Source: an uncultured Desulfovibrio sp.
GTDB lineage: Bacteria > Desulfobacterota > Desulfovibrionia > Desulfovibrionales > Desulfovibrionaceae
Direction of reading: 5' to 3'
NCBI GenBank assembly: GCA_947177645.1
Contig: CAMWVJ010000060.1
Location: forward strand, 1-6,827
DNA: 6,827 bases
Below are positions 6,258 through 6,827 of this stretch, one piece after another. The first letter of the stretch is position 1, and every line of letters starts with the position of its first letter. Both the position numbers and the translations under genes were made by a program. Under the pieces are notes generated by a model. The model was not told the DNA's origin. It was given only the letters and a program-made list of their open reading frames with translations, and searched no databases.

Positions 6258-6827
6258 ATGGACGCCCATCTCTTCCGCCGCTTTTGCGAAGCCGCCGAGC
6301 CGCAGCTCGTGGGGAGCCGCATCGAAAAACTCCAGGAGGCCGCCCCGGGCCTGCTCGTCCTGAGCCTCTACGGCAATGGGCAAAAGCGCCAGTTCTGCCT
6401 GCGCCATGAGCGCAAGGAGCCGTTCTGCTTTTTCGCGGCCTCGCGCCTGACCGCCGGGGCCGCGCCCTCGGCCGCCATCATGCGCCTGCGCAAGTATGCT
6501 GTGGGGCGGCGCATCGCGGCCATGGTCCCGCAATTCTGGCAGCGCCGGCTCTGGCTTTTGCTTACCGGCAACGCGGAGAAGGAGGGCGGCGCGCTCCCGG
6601 CCGGGTTCGCGCTCTGGCTGTTGCTCGACCTGCGCGAGGGCGCGAGCCTCCACTTCCAGCCGCCGGAGGGCGCCGAACGGGGCGCCTCCGCCCTCCCCCT
6701 GCCCCCGCGCTCCCTCTGGCTCCGGTCTCTCTCTGTCTCCTGGCTCTATCTGTCTCCGGTCTCTATCTGTCTCCTGTCTGTATCTGTCTCCTGTCTCTAT
6801 CTGTCTCCTGTCTCTATCTGTCTCCTG
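6258..6827 (+). CDS. NFACT-family protein (RqcH/FbpA-like), N-terminal part only
   Basis: The open frame starts at ATG 6258 and runs off the window without a stop. About 150 residues look native, up to roughly 6708. The N-terminus (MDAHLFRRFC, then GSRIEKLQ at 19-26), the AAIMRLRKYAVGRRI segment at 72-86 and LWLLLDLREG (119-128) are the pattern of NFACT-N domains in Desulfovibrio homologues. Characterised NFACT proteins (bacterial RqcH, eukaryotic Rqc2) bind stalled 50S or 60S subunits with peptidyl-tRNA and drive C-terminal tailing; firmicute members were first named fibronectin-binding proteins. The middle and C-terminal (NFACT-R) domains are missing. Where RqcH has its functional Asp-Arg pair, this protein seems to have Gln-Arg-Arg (95-97), so tailing activity should not be assumed. 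Beyond about residue 150 the frame reads through a 17-bp tandem repeat, giving a Ser/Leu/Val/Tyr/Cys-rich tail that is probably artefactual. No ribosome binding site is visible. Confidence 0.8.
   Translation, partial: MDAHLFRRFCEAAEPQLVGSRIEKLQEAAPGLLVLSLYGNGQKRQFCLRHERKEPFCFFAASRLTAGAAPSAAIMRLRKYAVGRRIAAMVPQFWQRRLWLLLTGNAEKEGGALPAGFALWLLLDLREGASLHFQPPEGAERGASALPLPPRSLWLRSLSVSWLYLSPVSICLLSVSVSCLYLSPVSICLL
6709..6827 (+). repeat. 17-bp tandem repeat at the window end, probably artefactual
   Basis: Seven head-to-tail copies of TCTCTATCTGTCTCCTG fill 6709-6827. From left to right the copies match the unit at 12, 16, 15, 17, 16, 17 and 17 of 17 positions, so homogeneity rises toward the end. The composition is pyrimidine-rich and unlike the flanking GC-rich coding DNA. 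On the minus strand a 19-base stretch reads AGATAGAGACAGGAGACAG, which matches the Tn5 mosaic end at 13 of 19 positions, including AGAT at one end and GAGACAG at the other. Given the adapter at the opposite end of the window, an adapter-derived assembly tail is likely. A genuine minisatellite seeded by CTCCCTCTGGCTCCGG is the alternative. Confidence 0.75.

Noticed and set aside
6709..6827. CRISPR array
   Set aside because: The 17-bp units are contiguous with no unique spacers between them, and no cas gene is present.

Overview
The window looks like one short metagenomic contig from a high-GC sulfate reducer of the Desulfovibrionaceae. The evidence is a six-domain ribosomal protein S1 with a GC-rich gene body, an exported CbiK-type cobaltochelatase of the kind known from Desulfovibrio vulgaris, a DUF362 protein and a Desulfovibrio-like NFACT protein. 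The assignment rests on recognising protein families, not on a search.

Both ends look artificial. Bases 1-44 match the Illumina Nextera read-2 adapter, including a plausible i7 index. The last ~100 bases are a 17-bp tandem repeat that may also derive from adapter. The first gene therefore has a false stop codon, and the last gene runs into non-native sequence.

Layout: (1) 45-1666, minus strand: an AT-richer gene for a polytopic membrane protein of the kind found in surface-polysaccharide loci, cut off at its C-terminus. (2) 1667-2084: about 420 bp without a recognisable gene, holding small hairpins and the rpsA terminator. (3) 2085-3794, minus strand: rpsA, 569 residues, with its own promoter. 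(4) 3795-4248: divergent control region between rpsA and cbiK, with a cobalamin riboswitch reading toward cbiK. (5) 4249-5184, plus strand: cbiK, cobaltochelatase with a signal peptide. (6) 5187-6146, minus strand: DUF362 protein, tail to tail with cbiK and 2 bp away. (7) 6147-6257: short divergent promoter region. (8) 6258 to the end, plus strand: N-terminal part of an NFACT (RqcH/FbpA-like) protein.

The clearest working unit is the B12-sensing leader plus cbiK: cobalamin should lower expression of the enzyme that puts cobalt into sirohydrochlorin early in anaerobic B12 synthesis. The other genes are separate transcription units. No wholly new system is evident. The points most worth checking are the end artefacts, the riboswitch with competing stems, and paired promoters that appear to give leaderless mRNAs.
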